A stretch of 59,134 nucleotides of DNA from Streptomyces griseoincarnatus (GCA_014649575.1 BMTH01000024.1:1-59134), one strand, 5' to 3'; positions 44,608 to 55,432 are shown, numbered from the stretch's first letter. Program-made: numbers and translations. Notes: a model not told the origin generated them from the sequence alone.

Positions 44608-46827
44608 TCAGCGGGGCGGCAGCGTGCCCAGCAACCGGGCGGCGACCTCCGGCGGGGGGTTTCCGTCCTCGCCGGGCATGGTGTGCAGCAGATGACTGAG
44701 CCGCTGGTACTCCGTCGGTGTGGTGACGAGCCTCGGCAGCAGAGCGGCGAGCGCCCATTCGACGGCGGTGGAGCGGTCGGCGGCCAGGACCCACGCGCGC
44801 ATCGCCGCGAGCGCGCTCGTCGTGTGGTGCGGGTCGCCGAGCGCCTCGCGCCACAGGTGCGCGATGCCGTCCGCGGCCCGGTTCTCGTCGGTCGCGGCGC
44901 GGGCGTACCAGTCGAGGACCAGCGGGACGCCGTGGCGCTCGTCGTCCTGGGTGCGGCCGCAGGCGCCGATGAAGCCGCCGACGGCCAGGTCGTGCACGGC
45001 GCGGTCGTCGTCGAGGTGGGTGCGCAGGTCGTCGAGGACCTCGGAGGAGGCGGGGGAGAGCAGCAGCAGCACCACGGCCTCCGCGAGCTCCCCGGCCGTC
45101 TCCACGTCGAACTCGTCCGGGTCGCCGGCGTGCCGGTACAGCTCGCGGGCCGCGGCGCGCAGCGCGGCGAGCGCCTGGGCCGGCCGCTCGGGGCCGATCA
45201 GGGCGTACGCGCGGACCGCCACCCAGCGCAGCCGGCGGTCCTCGGCGGCCGACCAGGTGTCGAGGATGCGCGGCACGTTGGGGGTGCCGATGTGGTGGGC
45301 GAGGGTCAGCGAGTTGACGGCGACGAGCCGGTGGCGGAACCGGTTGGACCGCGCCCACGGCTCGATGACCAGCGCCATCGCGGACGGCAGGTCGGTACGG
45401 GCGAGGACGGCGACGGTCGACGCGGCGCGGGTGCGCACCAGGGGGCGGCCGTCTTCGGCGAGCCGGCGCAGCCACTGGATCAGCGCGGGCCGCGCCGACG
45501 GGTGGCCCGTCCACACCTCGCGCAGCAGCACCAGCGAGGCCCGCTCGTCGTGGAACGCGGCCTTCGTCTGCGTGACCGGTCCCCACTCGGTGTGCTCCTC
45601 GCCCTCGGACAGCCGGGCGCGGGCGAGCTGGAGGCGCTTGCCGATGTGGGTGCCGAAGACCGGGATGTCCGCGGCCAGGGAGCGGTTCTGGGTCTGCTGG
45701 AGGAAGTCGTAGAGCCGGTCCCCGAGTTCGGCGGTGAGCGCGTAGGGGCCGTCGTCGAACGCGGCGAGCGCGATCAGGAACGCCTTGTCCCGCAGGTGGA
45801 CGGTGGTCTCGTCCTCCTCGAACCACTCGCGGACCTGGTTCTCCAGCGACACCAGCGAGAAGGAGGCGACCTCCTGCTCGGTGGCCCCGCCCTCGGCATA
45901 CCGGCCGAGCAGTTGGGCGAAGGCGGCGACCTCGCGCGGTTGATGGCCGTGGTCGAGGAACTCCTTGACCGCTGGCAGCCCCAGCAGGCGCGGTACGGCG
46001 TCCTCGCCGGCGCGGACCCGCAGGTGCGCGGCGAGCACGTCCTCGGTCGCGGGCGGCCGCCACACGAAGGGGAACACGTCGTCCTCCAGGACGGCGGTCG
46101 GTCCGACGGTGATCACCGCGTACGCGTTCTGCTCGGCGAGGCGGTCGGCGGCGCCGAGCAGGTGGGTTTCGCGGAGGGCGCTGCCGCGGCGGGTCTCCAG
46201 GTCGCACAGCACGTAGCCGCGGGCCGCGCCCGTGCGATCCGTGGTGCCGTCCGGCGTGTCGTCGCGTGCGGTGAAGGCCTCGGCCAGGGAGCCCGGCGTG
46301 GTCGCGCGGTCGAGGGCGACCACCGGGGCGGCGCCGAGCCGGTGCAGCAGCATCAGGGCGGCCGTGCGGCGGCCGGTGAATCGGGCGCCGGACAGCACCA
46401 GCACACGCTCCCGGCGCAGCCGTTCGACCAGGTCGCCGAAGGCGTCGTCGGCGGTGACGAAGGTGGCGGCGAGCCGGGTGAGGGTGGTGGGCGGGATCTC
46501 CCCCGAGGCGGAGGCGGCCGTGGACAGGCCGGGGAACGTCCAGTGGTGGACCGTCTTGCTGCCCATGACCACGTCGCCGGTGACCCGGCCGCCGGAGACG
46601 CCGTGCTGGTCGCCCGCGACGTAGCCGCCGCCGAACGCCGCGTGCGTGCCGACCTTCATGGTGCGGGGGCTGTGGTCGACCAGGTCGCGGCGGGCCGCCC
46701 ACGCGTCCTGCGGCTGGTCGTGCTCCTCCGTCTCCTCGGCGGAGGACTCCTTCGCGGGGTGCTCGTCGGGGGCGGTCCCGTCCGGGGCGGCGGCGTCCCC
46801 CGGGGCCGCCGGGTCGGGGCCGGTCAT
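44608..46827 (-). CDS. STAND-like NTPase with N-terminal Gly-rich motif and helical repeats
   Basis: Protein of 739 residues. After an acidic disordered leader (1-50) comes a Gly-rich motif at 65-92 (FGGGYVAGDQHG then VSGGRVTGDVVMGSK), identical to the C-terminus of the upstream cyclase. A nucleotide-binding region follows, with a P-loop-like LVLSGARFTGRRTAAL (about 143-158), in which the Walker lysine is replaced by Arg, and a possible Walker B VLCDLE (206-211). From about 440 the sequence is an alpha-solenoid of HEAT-like units (RPALIQWLRRLAEDGRPLVRTRAASTV and similar). This is the layout of NLR/STAND immune receptors: short homotypic motif, NTPase, repeats. The ATG at 46827 overlaps the cyclase stop (ATGA). 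Confidence 0.62.
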   Translation of the reverse strand: MTGPDPAAPGDAAAPDGTAPDEHPAKESSAEETEEHDQPQDAWAARRDLVDHSPRTMKVGTHAAFGGGYVAGDQHGVSGGRVTGDVVMGSKTVHHWTFPGLSTAASASGEIPPTTLTRLAATFVTADDAFGDLVERLRRERVLVLSGARFTGRRTAALMLLHRLGAAPVVALDRATTPGSLAEAFTARDDTPDGTTDRTGAARGYVLCDLETRRGSALRETHLLGAADRLAEQNAYAVITVGPTAVLEDDVFPFVWRPPATEDVLAAHLRVRAGEDAVPRLLGLPAVKEFLDHGHQPREVAAFAQLLGRYAEGGATEQEVASFSLVSLENQVREWFEEDETTVHLRDKAFLIALAAFDDGPYALTAELGDRLYDFLQQTQNRSLAADIPVFGTHIGKRLQLARARLSEGEEHTEWGPVTQTKAAFHDERASLVLLREVWTGHPSARPALIQWLRRLAEDGRPLVRTRAASTVAVLARTDLPSAMALVIEPWARSNRFRHRLVAVNSLTLAHHIGTPNVPRILDTWSAAEDRRLRWVAVRAYALIGPERPAQALAALRAAARELYRHAGDPDEFDVETAGELAEAVVLLLLSPASSEVLDDLRTHLDDDRAVHDLAVGGFIGACGRTQDDERHGVPLVLDWYARAATDENRAADGIAHLWREALGDPHHTTSALAAMRAWVLAADRSTAVEWALAALLPRLVTTPTEYQRLSHLLHTMPGEDGNPPPEVAARLLGTLPPR
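46551..46637. repeat. 87-bp perfect direct repeat, copy in the NTPase gene
   Basis: Identical over 87 of 87 bases to 46841-46927. It encodes the 28-residue Gly-rich motif of the NTPase N-terminus on the minus strand. Confidence 0.98.
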
Positions 46828-47702
46828 GAGCGGTCTCCGTCCGTCTTGCTGCCCATGACCACGTCGCCGGTGACCCGGCCGCCGGAGACGCCGTGCTGGT
46901 CGCCCGCGACGTAGCCGCCGCCGAACGACACGGAGCCGCCGTTGACGTCCAGGACCGGACCCGGCGCCGGGGCTCCCCGATGTGCTGCCGGCGCCGGGCG
47001 GTTCCGGGTGTCCTCCGTGTCCCTCGTGGTCCCCGTGGTCTCCGGGGCGGCCGGGGCGGCCGGCGCCGGGCGGTCCCCCGATCCGCCCGGCGCCTCCCCC
47101 GCCCCCCGCTCACCGTGGTCCTCCCCGGCCGGCGGCACGGGGCCGTGCAGCCACGCCGTCAGCGGGCCGTTCTTCGTGCCCACCGTCACCTGGTGGAAGT
47201 CGGCGGCCGGGACGCCCGGGTGGTCGTGGCGTACGACGCCCTGGTACACGGAGTCCGAGACGCACAGGGCGAAGTCGTCGGGGCGCTCGCGCAGGGCCGC
47301 GCGCAGGAGGGCGGCGTCCAGCAGGCGGCAGGCGTGGTTCAGGTCGGAGCCGACCCAGCCGTCGAGGTCGTCGACGGCCACGTATCCGCCGGCGACGACG
47401 CCGCGGAGCCGCATCTGCGCCGAGCGGGACGCCATGCGGTTCATGGCGCGCAGCTGCACGGGGACCTCGGTGAGCAGCGCCCGCAGCAGCGCGGTGACCG
47501 GGGCGTTCGCGTCGATCAGCTCCATCACGGAGTCGCCGCGGTCGGCGCGCGTGCGCAGCGTCTCGTCGATGCCGGCGGTCTCCAGCGCCCGGTCGGTGAC
47601 GTCGTACAGCATGCGCCGCAGATACGCCTGCTCGACGTCGTCCCGGTCGCTGAACCTCTCGATGTCCAGCAACAGGATCGTGCGGCTCACGGGGTGGGTC
47701 AT
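46824..47702 (-). CDS. Class III-type nucleotide cyclase with C-terminal homotypic motif
   Basis: Protein of 292 residues. Residues 5-188 are a soluble class III cyclase domain: first metal aspartate D13 in LLLDIERFS, second D57 in RGDSVM (44 residues apart, as in known cyclases), and the Asn/Arg pair N122 and R126 in GSDLNHACRLLDA. All catalytic positions are filled, so the enzyme should make a cyclic nucleotide; the base cannot be assigned. A Pro/Thr-rich linker (190-255) leads to the Gly-rich motif at 260-287, shared exactly with the next gene. ATG at 47702 chosen for the conserved start MTHPVSRTILLLDI; the frame is open further upstream. First gene of the operon, 308 bp after a Crp/Fnr gene. 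Confidence 0.78.
   Translation of the reverse strand: MTHPVSRTILLLDIERFSDRDDVEQAYLRRMLYDVTDRALETAGIDETLRTRADRGDSVMELIDANAPVTALLRALLTEVPVQLRAMNRMASRSAQMRLRGVVAGGYVAVDDLDGWVGSDLNHACRLLDAALLRAALRERPDDFALCVSDSVYQGVVRHDHPGVPAADFHQVTVGTKNGPLTAWLHGPVPPAGEDHGERGAGEAPGGSGDRPAPAAPAAPETTGTTRDTEDTRNRPAPAAHRGAPAPGPVLDVNGGSVSFGGGYVAGDQHGVSGGRVTGDVVMGSKTDGDRS
46841..46927. repeat. 87-bp perfect direct repeat, copy in the cyclase gene
   Basis: Partner of 46551-46637, 290 bp apart, read in the same reading frame of each gene. Recombination between the copies would fuse cyclase and NTPase in frame. Confidence 0.98.
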
Positions 47703-47791
47703 GGTCGCCCTTCGGGGGATGGGGTGGTCGCGCAGGGCAGCAGAGTGGCGTGAGCGGGGGTTGGGGCGTGAGGGCGTATGACCCACAGAAA

Positions 47792-47809
47792 CTGTGTACG
47801 CGTACACAG
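47792..47809. promoter_or_regulatory. 18-bp perfect palindrome, candidate Crp/Fnr operator
   Basis: CTGTGTACGCGTACACAG is its own reverse complement. The arms TGTGT-N6-ACACA have the geometry of the CRP site TGTGA-N6-TCACA. It lies 90 bp upstream of the cyclase start, between the Crp/Fnr gene and its neighbour. Confidence 0.6.
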
Positions 47810-47865
47810 AAGCGCGCCTCGAAGGGGCGGGGACGGGCTGCTGGGGGGTGCCGTCCGCGCCCACC

Positions 47866-47884
47866 CGTGCCGCCCTGCGGCACG
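47866..47884. repeat. Small intergenic palindrome of Streptomyces type
   Basis: CGTGCCGC-CCT-GCGGCACG hairpin followed by GACTGCCCGC and, at 47920-47940, a GGGGCGCGGGGAACCGCGCG block. From memory these are common dispersed intergenic elements in Streptomyces. It could serve as the terminator of the Crp/Fnr gene. The rest of the 308-bp gap (47703-48010) holds only the 18-bp palindrome. Confidence 0.5.
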
Positions 47885-48010
47885 ACTGCCCGCGGACGGC
47901 GGCGGTGGTGCGGCCCTGAGGGGGCGCGGGGAACCGCGCGCTCAGCCGCCGCGGACCGGCAGGTGCAACCGACTCTGCCGCCTCCCGCCGGACGGGGGCG
48001 GACCGGCAGG

Positions 48011-48796
48011 TCAGAGCCCCGCGTCGCCCTCGTTGGCCGCCGTGTCGGCGACCCAAGCCCGCGGGGGCGACGGAATCGCCGGGGCGGCCTGGTCGGTGGT
48101 GGCGATGCGCCGAAGAACGTCGGGCCGGCGGACCAGCAGGGTGCGCCGCCCCGTGGACACCGCGTCTTTCTGCCTGAGCTCGCGCAGCAGCTTCTGCACC
48201 ATCTCCCGAGACGCCCCCACCGACCCCGCCAGCTCCTGCTTGCTCAGCGGCACGGCCAGCTCGACGCCGTCAGGCGTACGGCGGCCGTGGCTGCGGGCCA
48301 GGTCCAGCAGCAGCACGGCGAACCGCTGACGCACGCTCATCGACGCGAACTCCAGCCGCCGCCGGTCCGCCGCCCGGGTGCGGTCCGCGGTGAGGCCGAG
48401 GAGCGCGAAGGACGCGGCGGGCGACCGGCCCAGGAACTCCTTGAACCGCGCGTGCTCCACGGCCACCGCCCGGACCGGCTCCAGCGCGGTCACCGTCGCC
48501 GATCGGGGCCGCCCGGTCAGCGCGGCGGACTCGCCGACCACGTCGCCGGCGCCGCGCAGCGCGAGCAGCGCCTCGTAGCCGTTGGCGGCCGCGGCCGTGA
48601 CCTTCGTCCATCCTTGGACCAGGAACAGCACGTGGGAGGACGGCTCGCGCTGGTGCAGCAGCACCACGCGCGGCGCGAAGCGCAGCTCACGGCCGAGTCC
48701 GAGCAGCGCGGTGCGCTCCTCGTTCTCCAGACGGGCCAGGAACGGCACCCTGTCCTCCAGGCCACCGTCGTCCGGACCGTACGACGCCGATGTCAT
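48011..48796 (-). CDS. Crp/Fnr family cyclic nucleotide-binding transcription regulator
   Basis: Protein of 261 residues. The N-terminal cyclic nucleotide-binding domain (about 20-130) has an intact phosphate-binding cassette: GDVVGESAALTGRPRSATV, with E89, R98 and S99 in the places of E. coli CRP Glu72, Arg82 and Ser83. The C-terminal winged helix-turn-helix is LSKQELAGSVGASREMVQKLLREL (185-208). No Cys ligands for an FNR cluster are seen. A 30-residue acidic tail follows. It is likely to sense the product of the neighbouring cyclase. The ATG at 48796 was chosen; its Shine-Dalgarno is weak. Divergent from rpsL across 402 bp. Confidence 0.85.
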   Translation of the reverse strand: MTSASYGPDDGGLEDRVPFLARLENEERTALLGLGRELRFAPRVVLLHQREPSSHVLFLVQGWTKVTAAAANGYEALLALRGAGDVVGESAALTGRPRSATVTALEPVRAVAVEHARFKEFLGRSPAASFALLGLTADRTRAADRRRLEFASMSVRQRFAVLLLDLARSHGRRTPDGVELAVPLSKQELAGSVGASREMVQKLLRELRQKDAVSTGRRTLLVRRPDVLRRIATTDQAAPAIPSPPRAWVADTAANEGDAGL

Positions 48797-48972
48797 CAGG
48801 CTGGATCCCCCCGTTCGTGTGCGGCGGACGGATCAAAGTACTGAGCGCCGGGCCTGTAAAGGGCGTGAACCGGCCAACACGTCGAACGGACGCGTACCGT
48901 GCCGAAGGAACCGCGGGTCCCGTCAGGGAGAACCGCGAGAAGTCGGGCGTGTCGCGTCCCACTCCATTTGTT

Positions 48973-49001
48973 TTGACCGGAGTCCATGAGCTAGGTACGC
49001 T
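48973..49001 (+). promoter_or_regulatory. Promoter of the str operon (rpsL)
   Basis: TTGACC, exact 17-bp spacer, TACGCT. Transcription would begin near 49008, giving a leader of about 190 nt. The rest of the gap 48797-49198 shows no gene; the first part should hold the leftward promoter of the Crp/Fnr gene. Confidence 0.65.
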
Positions 49002-49198
49002 CAGACCTTGTGCCTGGGGTGTGCCCTGGCCTTCGTGCGTGCCATCACACCGCACCGGGGGCTGTGAAGCGGCCACCGCGATTCAGCGCTTCCTTCTGCC
49101 TTGCGGTGGGAGTCCGCCGGATTCGACACACCCGACCGCGTGGGTCGGAGATGTTCCAGGTTAGCTGTACCCATCGGCACACAGAAACCGGAGAAGTA

Positions 49199-49570
49199 GT
49201 GCCTACGATCCAGCAGCTGGTCCGAAAGGGCCGGCAGGACAAGGTCGAGAAGAACAAGACGCCCGCACTCGAGGGTTCCCCTCAGCGCCGTGGCGTCTGC
49301 ACGCGTGTGTTCACGACCACCCCGAAGAAGCCGAACTCGGCCCTGCGTAAGGTCGCGCGTGTGCGTCTGACCAGCGGGATCGAGGTCACCGCCTACATTC
49401 CGGGTGAGGGACACAACCTGCAGGAGCACTCCATCGTGCTCGTGCGCGGCGGCCGTGTGAAGGACCTGCCGGGTGTTCGTTACAAGATCATCCGCGGTTC
49501 CCTCGACACCCAGGGTGTCAAGAACCGCAAGCAGGCTCGCAGCCGTTACGGCGCCAAGAAGGAGAAGTAA
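49199..49570 (+). CDS. rpsL: 30S ribosomal protein S12
   Basis: S12 of 123 residues, exact family length, from the GTG at 49199 (PTIQQLVRKGRQDK). The decoding-centre loops TTTPKKPNSALRK and GRVKDLPGVRYK have lysines at the two sites where streptomycin-resistance mutations occur, so the allele looks wild type. First gene of the str operon; 2 bp separate it from rpsG. Confidence 0.97.
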   Translation: MPTIQQLVRKGRQDKVEKNKTPALEGSPQRRGVCTRVFTTTPKKPNSALRKVARVRLTSGIEVTAYIPGEGHNLQEHSIVLVRGGRVKDLPGVRYKIIRGSLDTQGVKNRKQARSRYGAKKEK

Positions 49571-49572
49571 GA

Positions 49573-50043
49573 ATGCCTCGTAAGGGCCCCGCCCCGAAGC
49601 GCCCGGTCATCATCGACCCGGTTTACGGCTCCCCTCTGGTGACCTCCCTGATCAACAAGGTGCTGCTGAACGGCAAGCGCTCCACCGCCGAGCGCATCGT
49701 CTACGGCGCCATGGAGGGCCTGCGCGAGAAGACCGGCAACGACCCGGTCATCACGCTGAAGCGCGCTCTCGAGAACATCAAGCCGACCCTCGAGGTCAAG
49801 TCCCGCCGTGTCGGTGGTGCCACCTACCAGGTCCCGGTCGAGGTCAAGCCCGGCCGTGCCAACACGCTGGCGCTGCGCTGGCTGGTCGGTTACTCCCGCG
49901 CCCGTCGCGAGAAGACCATGACCGAGCGTCTGCTCAACGAGCTCCTCGACGCCAGCAACGGCCTGGGCGCCGCTGTGAAGAAGCGTGAGGACACGCACAA
50001 GATGGCCGAGTCCAACAAGGCCTTCGCGCACTACCGCTGGTAG
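49573..50043 (+). CDS. rpsG: 30S ribosomal protein S7
   Basis: S7 of 156 residues. Start MPRKGPAPKRPVIIDPVYGSPLVTSLINKVL, middle RRVGGATYQVPVEVKPGRANTLALRWLV, end KREDTHKMAESNKAFAHYRW, all as in other actinobacteria. It nucleates folding of the 3' major domain of 16S rRNA and touches the E-site tRNA. Two bases after rpsL, so translation is coupled. Confidence 0.97.
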   Translation: MPRKGPAPKRPVIIDPVYGSPLVTSLINKVLLNGKRSTAERIVYGAMEGLREKTGNDPVITLKRALENIKPTLEVKSRRVGGATYQVPVEVKPGRANTLALRWLVGYSRARREKTMTERLLNELLDASNGLGAAVKKREDTHKMAESNKAFAHYRW

Positions 50044-50082
50044 TCGCAGACCCCATCGAGACCGAGAGAAGACTGAAGCCTT

Positions 50083-52209
<2,127 letters not shown>

Positions 52210-52248
52210 GGGGCTCCGTTTAACGGACTCCGTAACAACGCTTTAGGC

Positions 52249-52277
52249 TTGACCCCGGAGCCTGCAAGTGGTCATTC
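52249..52277 (+). promoter_or_regulatory. Candidate promoter for tuf
   Basis: TTGACC, 17-bp spacer, TCATTC in the fusA-tuf gap. A separate tuf1 promoter in this gap is known in other Streptomyces species; the -10 box here is imperfect. Confidence 0.4.
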
Positions 52278-52300
52278 CACCGTCACCCGGTGGAATGACC
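52270..52300 (+). promoter_or_regulatory. Perfect hairpin upstream of tuf
   Basis: GGTCATTCCACCG and CGGTGGAATGACC form a 13-bp stem with a 5-nt loop, overlapping the -10 region of the candidate tuf promoter. No T tract; could be an operator, processing site or partial attenuator. Confidence 0.55.
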
Positions 52301-52378
52301 CGGGCCCGGGTTTCCCAGCAAAGATCACCTGGCGCCGATGAAGTAAGGCGTACAGAACCACTCCACAGGAGGACCCCA

Positions 52379-53572
<1,194 letters not shown>

Positions 53573-53606
53573 CGTTCTGACCTGGTAGCTCCTGCTGCGA
53601 GCACCT

Positions 53607-53644
53607 GAAGGGGCCCGCACGACTTCGGTCGTGCGGGCCCTTTC
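53607..53644 (+). terminator. Terminator of the str operon
   Basis: GGGCCCGCACGAC-TTCG-GTCGTGCGGGCCC: 13 perfect pairs with a stable UUCG loop, extended by GAAG/TTTC pairs. Confidence 0.9.
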
Positions 53645-53648
53645 GCTT

Positions 53649-53712
53649 GGGCGCTTGGGCGCGGGGGCGCGGGGGCGCGGGGGCACGGGGGCTCGTGGGC
53701 TCGTGGGCTCGG
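53649..53712. repeat. 8-bp tandem repeat array
   Basis: Eight units of GGGCGCGG and its variants (GGGCGCTT, GGGCACGG, GGGCTCGT, GGGCTCGG) in exact 8-bp register, with one degenerate unit on each side. It starts just after the tuf terminator. Confidence 0.85.
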
Positions 53713-53809
53713 AAGCGCGGGAGCGTCAACGCGTGCCGGCCGGTTCGCTCGGTCGCGTGATCGCTGCCGCATATCCGTCCGGCGTATGCCAAGCCCATAG
53801 CTTCGCCTC

Positions 53810-54712
53810 ATGGTCAGCTCATCCCATGAGGCCCTGCACCGGATCTTCCAACAGGACCCGGGGCTGTTCGCCCGCGCCGCCCGACACCTCGGCGTCGCCT
53901 TCCCGCCACCCGTCTCCACCGTCGAACTCTCCACGGACCTCACGGAGACCCAGCCCCTGGAACGCCGGGTGGACACGCTCCTGCAGATGAACACCGAGGA
54001 CGGCAGTTTCCTCCTGGCGGTCGAGTCGCAGGGCCGGCCCGCCCCGGACAAGCCGGCCAGTTGGGCCTACTACCTCTCCTACGTGTACGCCAAGTACCGC
54101 ATTCCGCCGGTACTCCTCGTCGTCTGCGTCGACCGGGGGACGGCCGAGTGGGCCGCCCGGCAGGTCGACATCGGACCACGGCAGTGGTGCTCGCTCAGCC
54201 TGCGCCCTCTCGTCCTCGGACCCGACGACGTGCCGGTGATCGACAGCCCGGACGATGCCGCTCGCGACATCCCGCTCACCGTCCTGTCCGCGGCGCTGCA
54301 CCGCCGTGACCCGGGCGCCGATGCCATACTGAACGCGCTGGCCAAGGCACTCAAGGGCTTGTCGGCCGACGACGAGAACACCGCGACCACCTTCATCGAA
54401 CTCACGGAACAGGGCCTGGGCGCGACGCAGGCCGCGGAATTGTGGAGGCACCTCATGGCCGTCGACCTTTCGTTCTTCCAGTCGCAGACCGCGCAGCAGC
54501 TTCGGGCGGAGGGCCGGGCGGAGAGCCGGGCGAAGGACCTGCTGCTCCTGCTGGGACACCGGGGTGTCGAGGTCTCCGAGGAGGACCGGGAGCGCATCGT
54601 CGGCTGTGGTGATCCCGACGTCCTGGGCCTGTGGTTCAGGAAGGCCCTCACCGCGACGTCGACGGCGGAGGTGTTCGCGTCGGAGGGGGAGGCCGGGGCG
54701 GACGCCGGCTGA
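53810..54712 (+). CDS. Rpn/YhgA-like PD-(D/E)XK nuclease-fold protein
   Basis: Protein of 300 residues. D55 in RRVDTLL, then E72 and Q74 in FLLAVESQGR fit the PD-(D/E)xK nuclease core in the variant seen in Rpn and YhgA-like transposase-related proteins, followed by DKPASWAYYLSYVYAKY. The C-terminal half is helical with an acidic end. Rpn proteins of E. coli promote DNA cleavage and RecA-independent recombination; this branch is common as dispersed copies in Streptomyces with no known function. ATG at 53810. It stands alone between the tuf terminator region and a convergent TetR gene. Confidence 0.72.
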   Translation: MVSSSHEALHRIFQQDPGLFARAARHLGVAFPPPVSTVELSTDLTETQPLERRVDTLLQMNTEDGSFLLAVESQGRPAPDKPASWAYYLSYVYAKYRIPPVLLVVCVDRGTAEWAARQVDIGPRQWCSLSLRPLVLGPDDVPVIDSPDDAARDIPLTVLSAALHRRDPGADAILNALAKALKGLSADDENTATTFIELTEQGLGATQAAELWRHLMAVDLSFFQSQTAQQLRAEGRAESRAKDLLLLLGHRGVEVSEEDRERIVGCGDPDVLGLWFRKALTATSTAEVFASEGEAGADAG

Positions 54713-54838
54713 AGGTCACGAGGTCGGGCGTCCTGGCGGCGGCGTCGGCCGGTGCCGCCGTTGGTGACGGTGTTGCCCGGCTGGAAGGGGGCCCGTCACT
54801 GCGCCTGCCCGAGGCGGAATCGTGTCCCGCGCCGGTCG

Positions 54839-55432
54839 TCAGTGCGTTCGGCGCAGGCCGTCGACCAGGACTGATGCCAGCCGGCGGGCGTCGTAGTCCG
54901 GGTCGGTCTCCGCGCCGATGCAGAGGTTGCCCACGCCGCGCATCAGGGTGAGGGCGGCGATGTCCTCGCGGATCTCCCCGGCCGTCCTCGCGGCGTCGAG
55001 CAGCTGCGTGCAGACGGGGACGAGGCGGTCGAGGAAGTACGTGTGCAGGCCCTCGAAGCCCGACTGGTCGGAGCGCAGGACGGCGGCCAGGCCGTGCTTG
55101 GTGACCAGGAAGTCGACGAAGAGGTCGATCCACTGCCGCAGGGCGTCGTGCGGGCTCGGGGCGGACTCCAGCAGGGCCGGGCCGGCCTCGGCGCAGGCCT
55201 CCACCTGGTGCCGGTAGACGGCGATGATCAGGTCCGCCCGGGTGGGGAAGTGCCGGTAGAGGGTGCCGAGGCCCACGCCGGCCCGGGAGGCGATGTCGCG
55301 CACCGGGGCGTCCACGCCGGACGTGACGAACACCGCGGCGGCCGCATCCAGCAGCGTCTCCTTGTTGCGCCGGGCGTCCTTGCGCCGTGACGCGGTGTCG
55401 CCCGCGTCGCCGTCCTTGTCCCTCTGGTTCAC
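54839..55432 (-). CDS. TetR family transcriptional regulator
   Basis: Repressor of 197 residues. The TetR helix-turn-helix is clear: ETLLDAAAAVFVTSGVDAPVRDIASRAGVGLGTLYRHFPTRADLI (about 29-73). The C-terminal ligand domain resembles regulators of small aromatic or redox ligands and carries no motif that names the ligand. I chose the GTG at 55432 because a very good Shine-Dalgarno GTGGAGG stands 8 bp before it; an ATG at 55456 has a poorly spaced one. It is divergent from the aldo/keto reductase gene, with two operator-like palindromes in between. Confidence 0.88.
   Translation of the reverse strand: MNQRDKDGDAGDTASRRKDARRNKETLLDAAAAVFVTSGVDAPVRDIASRAGVGLGTLYRHFPTRADLIIAVYRHQVEACAEAGPALLESAPSPHDALRQWIDLFVDFLVTKHGLAAVLRSDQSGFEGLHTYFLDRLVPVCTQLLDAARTAGEIREDIAALTLMRGVGNLCIGAETDPDYDARRLASVLVDGLRRTH

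Noticed and set aside
47703..48056. N-terminal extension of the cyclase frame by 118 codons
   Set aside because: The extension crosses the palindrome and the intergenic repeat, has no domain, and the ATG at 47702 has a Shine-Dalgarno and begins the cyclase fold.
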